In this document: positions 41,919 through 50,840 of the stretch, piece after piece
How positions within the stretch are numbered: position 1 is the first letter of the stretch
Layout: every line of letters begins with the position of its first letter
From: an uncultured Desulfosarcina sp.
GTDB lineage: Bacteria; Desulfobacterota; Desulfobacteria; Desulfobacterales; Desulfosarcinaceae
DNA length: 64,000 nt
Assembly: GCF_963668215.1 (NCBI RefSeq)
Contig: NZ_OY764190.1
Span: 4,154,001 to 4,218,000, forward strand
Reading direction: 5' to 3'
Notes under the pieces: model-generated
The model's input: only the letters and a program-made list of their open reading frames with translations
Databases searched by the model: none
What the model was told of the DNA's origin: nothing
Position numbers and translations under genes: made by a program

Positions 41919-43712
41919 TCAAAACCCGTAAATCAGCGGCGCCAGAAAGATCGTCATGATCATTACGATCAGCGTCAAGACCGAGCCGATCTTGGTATAG
42001 TCGGTGAATTTGTACTGGCCTGCTCCCCACACCATAAGATTCGTCTGATACCCCGTAGGCGTGATAAACGCGCAGGAGGCCGCGATCATCAGCGTGATGG
42101 CAAAGGGCATGAAATTGACGCCCAGCTTCCCGGCCGTGGAGAGGGCGATGGGGAACATAAAGGCGGCGGCGGCATTGTTGGTAATCACGTTGGTCATGAA
42201 CGAACAGCCTACGAAGACCGCCGCCAGGGCCATATACGGGTTGTCGCGGCCTACGCCGGTGAGCAGTCCGGCAATCTGCTCGGCCAGCCCGCTGCGGGTG
42301 ACCGCCGATTCCAGGCCGATGGCGCAGGCGATGACCACCAGGGTTCCCCAGTCGATGCTGCGGGCCGCCGTGCGCAAAGTCAGGCAGCCGGTGGCGATCA
42401 TGGCGCCAGTGGCCAGCAGACTGGCATTGAGCATGCTCATCCAGCCCAGGGCCACGACCACCACCATGGCCAGGGTGATCAGGCTGGCTTCCACCGCCCG
42501 GTCGGTGCGCTGGAGATGAAAGCCGTCCAGAGCCTTGGTCAGGGCGAAGTCGTGTTCGATCTGGCACTCGTAGAAAAAATCGTCGTTGACTTCCAGAACC
42601 GCATTGTCGCCGGCTTCGATGGTAACTTCCTCCAGCGGTCCGGCCACCGGCTGCCCGTCCCGGGAAAGGGCCACGAATTTGTACTGGCAGGCATTCGCAT
42701 CCCCTGAAATGTCAGGGATTTTCTTGCCCACGGCCTTGCTTTGGCGCGACACCACGGCCTTGACCAGATGGTGGGTATGGCGTTCGGTCTCCATGGGGTT
42801 CAGCGTCAGATGGGGGACCAGGGCATTGGTGCGCCACAGGTCCACCATGGCGGTGACGTCGGCCGAAAAAGAGAGAAGATCTCCTGCGGCCAGCTCCTCA
42901 TGCATCAAATCGTTGGTCAGGAGCCTGTTGCCCCGGCGAATGTAGAGGACTTCCACGCTTTCGCCGCTGGCGATGCCCGTCTCTTCCAGGGTGCGGCCGA
43001 CGATGCGCGAACCCTCCCGCACTTCGAACTCCGCCGTGTAGTGTCGCAAGGCCACATCGGCGGCTTTGTTGTTTTCTGCTGGCGTAAGAAAAAGGCGTCC
43101 TGCCAGAATCATGAATCCGATGCCGACCACCGCAATGGGCACGCCCAGCGGGGCCGGATCGAACATGTTGAGATCGCGAAGGGCCGATGAACCGCCGTCG
43201 CCTTTGGCCATGGCTTCCATGACCAGCCCGGCGATGACCAGGTTGGTGGAGGTACCGATGATGGTGCACATGCCCCCCAGGATGGATGCGAAGCTGAGCG
43301 GCAGGTAAAGCTGCCGTGCCGGCAGGCGGCTGGCCCGGGAAAGATCCCGGATGACCGGAATCATCATGGCCACCAGGGGCGTGTTGTTGAGAAAGGCGGA
43401 GCCGAAGGCGATGGGCGGCAGAATTTTCAGCTGAGCCCCGAAAACGGACTTTGGCAATCCGATGAGCTTGTCCATGATCATGGTAATGGCACCGGTGGCG
43501 TACATCCCGGCGGCTACCATGAAAAGTACGGCCACGGTGAGCATCCCCTGGTTGCTGAACCCTTTGAGCAGTTCCTCGGCCGGCGCCAGGTTCAGTGTCA
43601 GCGCCGCGGCCAGGGCTCCGATAAAAATGGCCGGCGCCGGGATTTTCGTTTTGATCAGCAAAACGAACAATACCAGCAAAAGGGCCAGGGTGATGGTGGC
43701 GTTTAGTGGCAT
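41919..43712 (-). CDS. SLC13-type permease with two RCK_C domains
   Basis: 597 residues. Two blocks of transmembrane helices (about 5-210 and 420-597) flank a soluble middle with two TrkA-C/RCK_C-like domains (about 222-300, VREGSRIVGRTLEETGIASG; and about 325-395, AVGKKIPDISG). Family signatures are NNTPLVAMMIPVI, GTSTNLVIAGL, MTNVITNNAAAAFMFPIAL and ITPTGYQTNLMVWGAG. This is the DASS/SLC13 layout; transport of sulfate or dicarboxylates with Na+ is likely, and in a sulfate reducer sulfate is attractive but unproven. It ends 40 bp after gene 41633 on the opposite strand. Confidence 0.88.
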   Translation of the reverse strand: MPLNATITLALLLVLFVLLIKTKIPAPAIFIGALAAALTLNLAPAEELLKGFSNQGMLTVAVLFMVAAGMYATGAITMIMDKLIGLPKSVFGAQLKILPPIAFGSAFLNNTPLVAMMIPVIRDLSRASRLPARQLYLPLSFASILGGMCTIIGTSTNLVIAGLVMEAMAKGDGGSSALRDLNMFDPAPLGVPIAVVGIGFMILAGRLFLTPAENNKAADVALRHYTAEFEVREGSRIVGRTLEETGIASGESVEVLYIRRGNRLLTNDLMHEELAAGDLLSFSADVTAMVDLWRTNALVPHLTLNPMETERHTHHLVKAVVSRQSKAVGKKIPDISGDANACQYKFVALSRDGQPVAGPLEEVTIEAGDNAVLEVNDDFFYECQIEHDFALTKALDGFHLQRTDRAVEASLITLAMVVVVALGWMSMLNASLLATGAMIATGCLTLRTAARSIDWGTLVVIACAIGLESAVTRSGLAEQIAGLLTGVGRDNPYMALAAVFVGCSFMTNVITNNAAAAFMFPIALSTAGKLGVNFMPFAITLMIAASCAFITPTGYQTNLMVWGAGQYKFTDYTKIGSVLTLIVMIMTIFLAPLIYGF

Positions 43713-43722
43713 AGTGACTCGG

Positions 43723-43845
43723 TGAACGGTGAACGGAAAAGAAAGTGAACTGTGAACAGTGATCAGTGAACGGAAAAAGAGTGAACCGTGAACAGTGAAC
43801 GGAAAAGAGAGTGATCAGTGATTCGTGAACTGGGAAGGCTAAACT
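43723..43845. repeat. degenerate GTGAAC tandem repeats
   Basis: Three roughly 30-bp units built on GTGAACAGTGAACGGAAAAG, differing by small changes, between leuD and the permease gene. No coding capacity. Such GTGAAC/GTTCAC strings look like slippage-grown intergenic repeats. Confidence 0.65.
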
Positions 43846-43948
43846 CCAAACCAGAAACCCCAAGCAAAGTAGCGACCTCTGGCGTGTAACGGTCCGCCTT
43901 TCCCCATCAGCCTTCCGACTTTGGACCTCTGTTCTCAGTCCTCAGTGA

Positions 43949-44473
43949 TTAATAGTTGGTGTCCGCATATTCAACCCACCCCCCGGCAACCACCAGGTCG
44001 GCGTCGAAGCCGGAGATGGAAAAGGGCACGGTTTCGGACTGGCCGTCGGCGGTAAAAGTAATGGTCCGGGCGTCGAAATCAGTTCCCACGGATGTCTGCC
44101 GGCCGGCGAAAGCGCTAAAGAGCCGGTCGATGGTTTCGGGTGGAAGTTCCACGGCCATCATGCCGCAGTTGAACATGTTCTGGCGAAAGATCCGGGCGAA
44201 GCTTTCTCCCACCACCAGGTTGATCCCATTGACTTCCAGGGCCCAGGGAGCGTGTTCGCGGGAACTGCCGCAGCCGAAATTGGCACGGGTGACGATGGTC
44301 TGCTTGTCGGCGATATCCTTAGCGGGATCGAATCCCTCCAGCTTGAGGTCTTCCAGCAGATAGGGGGCCAGGGCTTCGCGGGTAATTTCGGTCAGGTATC
44401 GGGCCGGAATGATTTCATCCGTGTTGATGTCCGAACGGTCCAGAAAGAGGGCCTTGCCGTTGAATGATTTCAT
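43949..44473 (-). CDS. leuD: 3-isopropylmalate dehydratase small subunit LeuD
   Basis: 174 residues from ATG 44473, where the family N-terminus begins (ALFLDRSDINTDEIIPARYL). The swivel-domain signature ANFGCGSSREHAPWAL is at about 68-83. With LeuC it isomerises isopropylmalate in leucine synthesis. A related hydro-lyase role (homoaconitase or methyl-malate dehydratases) cannot be excluded for this short bacterial/archaeal-type pair. It lies 154 bp downstream of leuC, separated by repeats. Confidence 0.88.
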   Translation of the reverse strand: MKSFNGKALFLDRSDINTDEIIPARYLTEITREALAPYLLEDLKLEGFDPAKDIADKQTIVTRANFGCGSSREHAPWALEVNGINLVVGESFARIFRQNMFNCGMMAVELPPETIDRLFSAFAGRQTSVGTDFDARTITFTADGQSETVPFSISGFDADLVVAGGWVEYADTNY

Positions 44474-44554
44474 ATAAAACTCCATTTGGGTACTCAGGTG
44501 CATACTGCTATTCACCCGATGAATTTGGCGTTTGAACTTTCAGATCGAAAGGGT

Positions 44555-44620
44555 TCGAGGATTCGAGGGGCCGAGGGGTCCAGCGTTGGTTTTGACTTGA
44601 ATCCTCGAATCCTGGACCCC
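44555..44620. repeat. interleaved inverted repeats between leuC and leuD
   Basis: TCGAGGATTC (44555-44564) is complementary to 44599-44608, and GGGGTCCAG (44575-44583) to 44612-44620. The arms are interleaved, so the RNA could fold as a pseudoknot, or this is two opposed copies of one small repeat. Confidence 0.6.
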
Positions 44621-44627
44621 TTGAGCC

Positions 44628-45914
44628 CTATCCCTTATAAAGTGTTGAATTTTCAATCATACCTGCAATGGCGGTGGCTGCCGCCGTGGCCGGGCTCATC
44701 AGGTGGACCATGCCGCCTTTGCCCATACGCCCGTTGAAATTACGGTTGGTGGTGGCCGCACAGACCTCGCCTTCGGCCAGCACGCCGTTGCTCATTCCCA
44801 GGCAGGCCCCGCAGGTGGGGTTGGTCACGCAAAAACCGGCGTCCATAAAGATCTTGATGAGCCCTTCCTCCAACGCCTGGTTGTAAACCTTCGGTGTGGC
44901 CGGCGAAACGATAGCCCGCAGCGAAGGGCTGACACGCTTGCCTTTCAGGACGCTGGCTGCAATGCGCAGGTCGCTGATGCGTCCGTTGGTGCAGGAGCCG
45001 ATGTAGACCTGGTCCACCGGCGTGCCGCGCATGGCCGATACCGGTTTGACGTTGTCCGGCCGGTAGTCGAAGGTCGTCATGGGGGAAAGGTCGGACACAT
45101 CGTGTTCAATGACCTGATCGTAGGCGGCATCTTCGTCCGGCAGGTAGCGCCCGTAATCGGCCAGAGCCGCTTCCGGCGTGTCGTATTCGTCCTTGATAAA
45201 GGGCCACAGGTAGTCCACCGTCACCCGGTCCGGTTCGCAGATGCCGCAGGTGCCGCCGGCCTCGATGGCCATGTTGCACAGGGTCATGCGCGATTCCATA
45301 TCCATGGCCGCCACCACCGGGCCGCCGAATTCGATGACCTTGTTGGTGGCGCCGTTGACCCCGATGCGGCCGATGACAGAAAGGATCACGTCCTTGGCGA
45401 AGACGCCTTGGGGCAGGGTGCCGGTCAGGTTGACGCGCAGGGTCGCCGGGCTTTTAAATGCGCAGCAGCCCTTGAGGACGCCGACTTCGAGGTCGGTAGT
45501 GCCCACGCCGGCGGCAAAGGCGCCGAAAGCCCCGTGGGTGCAGGTGTGCGAATCGCCCATGATAACGGTGTAGCCCGGGCGTACGAAACCCTTTTCCGGG
45601 AAAAGGGCATGGCAGACCCCGTTGGCGCCGATGTCGAAGAAATCCTCGATTTCATGGCGCCGGGCCCAGGCCCGCAGGATCTTGCCCTGCATGGCGGTTT
45701 TGGAGTCCTTGGCCGGCGAAACATGGTCGATGACCACCTTGATGCGTGCCGGGTCGAACACCCGGTCCTTGCCGCGCTGCTGAAGATCCACGATGGCCGG
45801 GGGCGTGGTGATTTCATGGCAGAAAACGGCATCCAGGCGAAGGACATGAACGTCCGTGTCCGGGGTGCCTATGCGATGGTCGTCGAAGATTTTTTGTGCG
45901 ATGGTAAGGCCCAT
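44628..45914 (-). CDS. leuC: 3-isopropylmalate dehydratase large subunit LeuC
   Basis: 428 residues, aconitase-family [4Fe-4S] enzyme. Ligand regions are IGSCTNGRISD (about 300) and PTCGACLGMSNG (about 363), plus the MGDSHTCTHGAFGAFAAGVG substrate motif (about 117-136). The 420-residue length is the short LeuC/HacA class. It starts 9 bp after lepA, so it is probably co-transcribed with it. It forms the active enzyme with LeuD. Confidence 0.9.
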   Translation of the reverse strand: MGLTIAQKIFDDHRIGTPDTDVHVLRLDAVFCHEITTPPAIVDLQQRGKDRVFDPARIKVVIDHVSPAKDSKTAMQGKILRAWARRHEIEDFFDIGANGVCHALFPEKGFVRPGYTVIMGDSHTCTHGAFGAFAAGVGTTDLEVGVLKGCCAFKSPATLRVNLTGTLPQGVFAKDVILSVIGRIGVNGATNKVIEFGGPVVAAMDMESRMTLCNMAIEAGGTCGICEPDRVTVDYLWPFIKDEYDTPEAALADYGRYLPDEDAAYDQVIEHDVSDLSPMTTFDYRPDNVKPVSAMRGTPVDQVYIGSCTNGRISDLRIAASVLKGKRVSPSLRAIVSPATPKVYNQALEEGLIKIFMDAGFCVTNPTCGACLGMSNGVLAEGEVCAATTNRNFNGRMGKGGMVHLMSPATAAATAIAGMIENSTLYKG

Positions 45915-45923
45915 ATTTTACCT

Positions 45924-47720
45924 CTATTCTGTGTCCGTTTTCAAAACAGCCAGAAAGGCGGACTGGGGCAGCATCACCTGGCCCACCATTTTCATGCGCT
46001 TTTTACCCTTTTTCTGTTTTTCCAGAAGCTTGCGCTTGCGGGTGATGTCTCCCCCGTAGCACTTGGCGGTGACGTCCTTGCGAAATGCCGACACGGTGGA
46101 GCGGGAGATGATGTTGCCGCCGATGGCTCCCTGGATGGCGATTTTGAACATCTGGCGCGGAATTTCGTCCTTGAGTTTGCTGCAGGCCACGCGGGCCCGG
46201 GCCACCGCATTGTCCCGGTGGATCAGCATGGAGAGCGCATCCACCCGTTCGCCGTTGATCAGAAAGTCCAGCTTCACCAGATCGGTCCGGCGATATTCGA
46301 TAAGGTCGTAGTCGAAGGAGCCGTAGCCCTGGGTGATGGATTTGAGCTTGTCGTAGAAGTCGTAGATCACTTCGGCCAGGGGAAGTTCAAAGATCATCTC
46401 CAGGCGGTCGTTGGTCAGGTACTGGTAGTTCTTGTTGATCCCCCGGCGCTCTAAACACAGCTTCATTACGGCGCCCATGTAGCGGTCCGGGACGATGATA
46501 GTCGCCTTGATATATGGCTCTAAAGCGTACTCGATGGTGGTGGGATCGGGGTACAGGGCCGGGTTGTCGATGACCCGTTCCTCGCCGTCGTTCATGATCA
46601 GCCGGTAGCGCACCGACGGGGCGGTGAGGATCAAGGAGAGGTCGTATTCGCGCTCCAGGCGTTCCTGGACCACCTCCAGATGCAGCAAGCCTAAAAAACC
46701 GCAGCGAAATCCAAAGCCCAGGGCCGCACTGCTGTCCTTTTCGTAGATCAGCGAGGCGTCGTTAAGCTTGAGCTTTTCCATGGCGACGGTCAGGTCTTCG
46801 TAGCCGTCCGAGGCCACCGGGTAGATGGAGGAAAAGACCACCGGTTTGGCCTCTTTGAAACCGGGCAGGGGCTTGTCGCAGGGCTGGCGGTGATGGGTGA
46901 TGGTGTCGCCGCAGCGGGTGTCGCTGACGGTTTTGATGCCGGCGATCATGTACCCCACCTCGCCGGCGGACAGTTCCTTGCGGGGGACCCGAACGATCTG
47001 GAAGACGCCCACTTCCTCGACCTTGTAACTGGCGTTGTTGGACATGAAGCGGATGCGGTCCCCGGTACGGATGGTGCCCTGCTTTACGCGGAAATGAACG
47101 ATGGTACCCCGGAAGGCGTCGTAATGCGAATCGAAGATCAGGGCCTGCAAGGGGGCGTCCGCGTCGCCGGTGGGCGGGGGCAGCTTCTCGACAATGGCCT
47201 CCATGACGTCCTCGATGCCCAACCCTTCCTTTGCCGAGGCGAGAATGGCCGTTTCCGGGTCCAGGCCGAGATCCTCCTCGATCTGGTCCTTGACCCGTTC
47301 GATATCCGCCGAGGGCAGGTCGATCTTGTTGATGACCGGAATGATTTCCAGGTCGTGCTCCAGGGCCAGATAGAGGTTGGCCAGGGTCTGGGCCTCCACG
47401 CCCTGGCTGGCATCGATCAACAGGAGCGCGCCTTCGCAGGAGGCCAGGGCCCTTGAGACTTCATAGGTGAAATCCACATGGCCCGGCGTATCGATCAGGT
47501 TCAGATGGTAGCTCTTGCCGTCTTTGGCGGTGTATGGCAGGCACACCGTCTGGCTCTTGATGGTGATGCCGCGCTCCCTTTCGATATCCATGGTGTCCAG
47601 AATCTGGTCCTTGAAATCCCGGTCCGAAATGATCTTGCTGGATTGGATCAACCGGTCGGAAAGGGTCGATTTGCCATGGTCGATGTGGGCGATGATGCTG
47701 AAGTTGCGTATGTTTTTCAT
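45924..47720 (-). CDS. lepA: Elongation factor 4 (LepA)
   Basis: 598 residues, the typical size. GTPase motifs are AHIDHGKST (11-19), DTPGH (77-81) and NKID (131-134). EF-G-like domains II, III and V follow, then the LepA-specific C-terminal domain (GGDITRKRKLLEKQKKGKKRM). It acts on ribosomes that are stalled or mis-translocated. Its promoter at 47812-47841 overlaps that of the divergent regulator gene. Confidence 0.97.
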   Translation of the reverse strand: MKNIRNFSIIAHIDHGKSTLSDRLIQSSKIISDRDFKDQILDTMDIERERGITIKSQTVCLPYTAKDGKSYHLNLIDTPGHVDFTYEVSRALASCEGALLLIDASQGVEAQTLANLYLALEHDLEIIPVINKIDLPSADIERVKDQIEEDLGLDPETAILASAKEGLGIEDVMEAIVEKLPPPTGDADAPLQALIFDSHYDAFRGTIVHFRVKQGTIRTGDRIRFMSNNASYKVEEVGVFQIVRVPRKELSAGEVGYMIAGIKTVSDTRCGDTITHHRQPCDKPLPGFKEAKPVVFSSIYPVASDGYEDLTVAMEKLKLNDASLIYEKDSSAALGFGFRCGFLGLLHLEVVQERLEREYDLSLILTAPSVRYRLIMNDGEERVIDNPALYPDPTTIEYALEPYIKATIIVPDRYMGAVMKLCLERRGINKNYQYLTNDRLEMIFELPLAEVIYDFYDKLKSITQGYGSFDYDLIEYRRTDLVKLDFLINGERVDALSMLIHRDNAVARARVACSKLKDEIPRQMFKIAIQGAIGGNIISRSTVSAFRKDVTAKCYGGDITRKRKLLEKQKKGKKRMKMVGQVMLPQSAFLAVLKTDTE

Positions 47721-47759
47721 GATCTTAACGATTCGATCAATCCCGGCGGCAACCGTCGG

Positions 47760-47788
47760 TTGACACCGGATATCAATGTGGTTATAAT
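47760..47788 (+). promoter_or_regulatory. consensus sigma70 promoter for response regulator gene
   Basis: TTGACA (47760-47765), exactly 17 bp, then TATAAT (47783-47788): a perfect consensus. The coding start is 95 bp from the -10, leaving a leader of about 88 nt. Confidence 0.8.
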
Positions 47789-47811
47789 CTGCAAGTTGCT
47801 AAAAATTTATA

Positions 47812-47841
47812 TTAATATCAGATCGTTTTCGGGCCTGTCAA
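47812..47841 (-). promoter_or_regulatory. sigma70-type promoter for lepA
   Basis: On the minus strand TTGACA (47836-47841), 18 bp, then TATTAA (47812-47817). It lies within the leader of the divergent gene. Confidence 0.6.
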
Positions 47842-47882
47842 CCGGTATCCGCAAGCGGTCAGAGCTATAGATAAACGGCTTT

Positions 47883-48797
47883 ATGACAGCACATATTCTC
47901 ATCGTCGACGACGATCTATCCGTCCGGGATGCGATGCGCGAGTTCATCGAGATGTCCGGGTACGATTCCACGGTGGCCTCCAGCGCCGAAGAGGCCCTGG
48001 ACGTGCTGGCCACTGACAGCGTCGAGGTTGTGATCACCGATATCATGCTGCCCGGGATGGATGGGCTGGCATTGACCGACCACATCAAACGCATGGGGGA
48101 CAGCGATGTGATCGTCATGACCGGCTACAGCACCGAGTACTCCTACGAAGAGGCCATCAGCAAGGGAGCCAGCGATTTTGTGTTCAAGCCGGTGCGCTTC
48201 GAAGAACTGCTCCTGCGGCTCAAACGCGTGCTCAAGGAGCGAAGCCTCAACCAGGAGCGGGTTCGGATGCTGGACGAACTCAAGAAGCTCTCCATTACCG
48301 ACGGCCTGACCCAGCTATACAACTCCAGGCATTTCTATGCTCAGCTCAAAGGCGAGATCGAGCGTTGCAATCGCTACGATCACAAGCTGAGCCTGCTTCT
48401 TCTGGATATCGACAACTTCAAGGATTACAACGACACCTATGGGCATCTGGAGGGGGACAAGATTCTGGTGCGTCTCGGCCGGGTGATCAAATCCTGCCTG
48501 CGAAATATGGACACGGCTTACCGGTACGGCGGTGAGGAATTCACCATTATTCTCCCCGATACCGATGTCGATGAGGCCAGGACGGTGGCCGAACGTCTGC
48601 GGGCTGCTGTCAGCGCTGAAGACTTTACCGACGGCATCAGGCCCGGCGTCAGGATCACCATCAGCATCGGCGTCACCCAATATTTCCGGGAGGAGAAGAT
48701 CGCCAGTTTCGTCCAGCGGGCCGACCAGGCCATGTACCGGTCCAAGCAGGCCGGCAGAAACAAGGTGTCTTGTATTTTCGACAATTCAATTTCCTGA
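47883..48797 (+). CDS. Response regulator with GGDEF diguanylate cyclase domain
   Basis: 304 residues. The receiver domain has acidic pocket VDDD and phosphoacceptor Asp53 (TDIMLPGMDG), with Lys102 in FKPV. After a coiled linker the GGDEF domain carries an intact GGEEF active site (216-220) and an upstream RxxD inhibitory site (RNMD, 207-210). So it should make c-di-GMP under control of phosphorylation and product inhibition. No cognate kinase is adjacent. Driven by a perfect consensus promoter, suggesting high basal expression. Confidence 0.93.
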   Translation: MTAHILIVDDDLSVRDAMREFIEMSGYDSTVASSAEEALDVLATDSVEVVITDIMLPGMDGLALTDHIKRMGDSDVIVMTGYSTEYSYEEAISKGASDFVFKPVRFEELLLRLKRVLKERSLNQERVRMLDELKKLSITDGLTQLYNSRHFYAQLKGEIERCNRYDHKLSLLLLDIDNFKDYNDTYGHLEGDKILVRLGRVIKSCLRNMDTAYRYGGEEFTIILPDTDVDEARTVAERLRAAVSAEDFTDGIRPGVRITISIGVTQYFREEKIASFVQRADQAMYRSKQAGRNKVSCIFDNSIS

Positions 48798-48831
48798 TTT
48801 TTCTTTAACCCGGATTCGGTAGGAGAGCATT

Positions 48832-49281
48832 ATGGCTTTCCACCGGTTTTGGTTTTTTATTGGTATGATTGACTACTCGTTTCTTCAAACCCCGACCCCG
48901 GCCGAAATCGGCCGCCTGATCGAGTTGTATCGCCAGGCGGGATGGTGGAAGGCGGAGGAGGGCGATGATCCGGATCTCGTAAGCGGCATCGTCAGCGGCA
49001 GCCACTGTTTTCTGGTCGCGCGGCAGGCGGACACCATCATTGCCATGGGCCGTGCCATCAGCGACAGGATCAGCGACGCCTACATTCAGGACGTCACCGT
49101 GGATCCATCCTTTCGCGGGCAGGGCATCGGCTCCCGGATGGTGGCAACCCTGGTGGCCCGCCTCGAAGCCGACGGAATCGGTTGGATCGGATTGATTGCA
49201 GAAAGGAAAACGCATCCATTTTATCGGCCGCTGGGGTTCGCTCCCATGGCCGATGCTTTGCCCATGCTCAAGAAAAGATAA
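48832..49281 (+). CDS. GNAT-family N-acetyltransferase
   Basis: 149 residues, strong ribosome site (TAGGAGAGC). Acetyl-CoA binding motif A is VTVDPSFRGQGIGSRMVATL (about 84-103), followed by GLIAERKTHPFYRPLGF. The substrate is unknown. Its TAATG overlap with the next gene means coupled translation with the DUF2156 protein. Confidence 0.88.
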   Translation: MAFHRFWFFIGMIDYSFLQTPTPAEIGRLIELYRQAGWWKAEEGDDPDLVSGIVSGSHCFLVARQADTIIAMGRAISDRISDAYIQDVTVDPSFRGQGIGSRMVATLVARLEADGIGWIGLIAERKTHPFYRPLGFAPMADALPMLKKR

Positions 49282-50195
49282 TGAATTTCACCGAACTGAC
49301 AGCCCCGACGTTTGACAGGTATCGTTCCTATTTCGAAAACCAGCGCTACGAACTTTGCGCCTACGCCCTTTCCTCCATCATCGCCTGGAGCAACAACGAG
49401 TATAAGCCCTACGGCGCCGAGTATAACGACGCCCTGGTCGTGGCCGCCGAATTTAAAACCCAAAAGGAGAACCGTCATCTCCTGCTTCCCGTTTGCCCCC
49501 AACGCATGTTCGACCCCGAGGAACTGGCGGCGGTAGCCCGTGAGGCGGGACACGACCAGTACTGGTTCGTTCCCCAGTCCTATGTGGACCATTTTGGAAG
49601 CGATGCCGTCGAACGGTTCTTTAAAATGGACAGCCACGGTGCTTATAGCGACTACGTCTACCATGTTGAGGACATGGCCCAGCTCAAGGGCAACCGCTAT
49701 TCTAAAAAACGCAACCTGATCAAACAGTTCCAACGCAGCTACGTCGATGCGGACAGGGTGGTCGTCGAGCCCATTGCCGAACAAAGCGTGGAAGATTGCC
49801 TCGTTTTTCTGGAGGAGTGGTGCCGGGAACGCGACTGCGACGCCGACGATCAGTTGGATCTGGCCTGCGAGAAGCAGGCGGCCATCAACACCTTGACGCA
49901 CTTCGACGCGCTGGGCGTGAAAGGCATCCTGCTGCGCATCGACGGGCAGGTGAACGCCTTTGGAATCTCGGCCCCGTTGACCCGGGATATGGCGACCCTG
50001 CAATACGAGAAAGCCTTCAGCAGCATCAAGGGGCTCTACCAGTATTTTGACAACGCCTGTGCCCGCATGCTTTTCAATGGCTATACCTACCTGAACAAAG
50101 AGAGCGACATGGGCATCCCCGGCCTGGCCAAGGCCAAACGATCCTATCACCCGGTAAAAATTGTCGCGTCCGTGCGGCTGACATTGAAGGAGTAG
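49281..50195 (+). CDS. DUF2156 (phosphatidylglycerol lysyltransferase-like) protein
   Basis: 304 residues from the ATG at 49281 in TAATG overlap. It has the acyltransferase-fold pattern of DUF2156: RYELCAYALSSIIAWSNN, KGNRYSKKRNLIKQFQRSY, KGILLRIDGQVNAFGISAPL and MNKESDMGIPGLAKAKRSY-like ending (LNKESDMGIPGLAKAKRSY). Members aminoacylate lipids or proteins using aminoacyl-tRNA or related donors. Pairing with a GNAT gene suggests a shared modification task, not identified. Confidence 0.85.
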   Translation: MNFTELTAPTFDRYRSYFENQRYELCAYALSSIIAWSNNEYKPYGAEYNDALVVAAEFKTQKENRHLLLPVCPQRMFDPEELAAVAREAGHDQYWFVPQSYVDHFGSDAVERFFKMDSHGAYSDYVYHVEDMAQLKGNRYSKKRNLIKQFQRSYVDADRVVVEPIAEQSVEDCLVFLEEWCRERDCDADDQLDLACEKQAAINTLTHFDALGVKGILLRIDGQVNAFGISAPLTRDMATLQYEKAFSSIKGLYQYFDNACARMLFNGYTYLNKESDMGIPGLAKAKRSYHPVKIVASVRLTLKE

Positions 50196-50198
50196 ATA

Positions 50199-50726
50199 AT
50201 GGAACTCAACGGAAAGAAAATCCTGATCCTGGTGGAGACCTTCTACAACGAATTCGAATTCTGGTACCCCTACTACCGTCTCAAGGAGGCCGGGGCCGAT
50301 GTCACTGTGGTGGGCTCGGGCAGCGCCGAGACCTATCACAGCAAATCCGGCCTGCCCGCCAAAGTCGACACCACCGCCGACGCGGTTTCGGTTGAAGATT
50401 TCGACGGGGTCGTCATCCCCGGCGGATATGCCCCGGATCACATGCGCCGCTACCCGGCTATGGTCAACCTGGTCAAGGGGTTCGACAGTGCCGGCAAGCT
50501 GGTGGCGGCCATCTGCCACGCCGGCTGGATGCTGGTTTCGGCGGACATCGTGCGCGGCCGCAAGGTGACCTCCTATTTCTCCATCAAGGACGACCTGGTC
50601 AACGCCGGCGGCGAGTGGGTGGACGAAGAAGTGGTGGTGGACGGCCGCCTGGTCACCAGCCGTACGCCGGACGATTTGCCGGCGTTTATGCGGACGATGA
50701 TCAAGCTCCTGAAGACGGAAGACTGA
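50199..50726 (+). CDS. DJ-1/PfpI-family protein
   Basis: 175 residues. The nucleophile elbow AAICHAGW places Cys106 followed by His107. VIPGGYAPDHMRR (about 72-84) and the ending SRTPDDLPAFMRTMI are typical of the PfpI/YhbO group. Proposed activities include protein deglycase/glyoxalase or protease. It is last in a three-gene run with GNAT and DUF2156 (3-bp gap). Confidence 0.9.
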   Translation: MELNGKKILILVETFYNEFEFWYPYYRLKEAGADVTVVGSGSAETYHSKSGLPAKVDTTADAVSVEDFDGVVIPGGYAPDHMRRYPAMVNLVKGFDSAGKLVAAICHAGWMLVSADIVRGRKVTSYFSIKDDLVNAGGEWVDEEVVVDGRLVTSRTPDDLPAFMRTMIKLLKTED

Positions 50727-50840
50727 GGACTGAGGGAAGAGGGCGGCCGAAAGCTGCACCTGCAATCCCTCAATTCCTCAATACCCAAATTCTCCGATTA
50801 AAAAATCCGACTTCCGGCATCAGTCTTTTGTCTTCCGACC
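50727..50840. other. low-complexity convergent intergenic region
   Basis: 114 bp between convergent genes, rich in GACTGAGGACTGA, TCCTCAATACC and CTTCCGACCTC short repeats. It is like the repeat tracts at 43723 and 55707. No clean terminator. Confidence 0.5.

Noticed and set aside
44703..46454. 583-codon plus-strand open frame
   Set aside because: Antisense to leuC and lepA; composition (His/Asp/Gly/Val-rich) is typical of a shadow frame.
49221..50765. 514-codon minus-strand open frame
   Set aside because: Antisense to the DUF2156 and PfpI-like genes, both with solid motifs.
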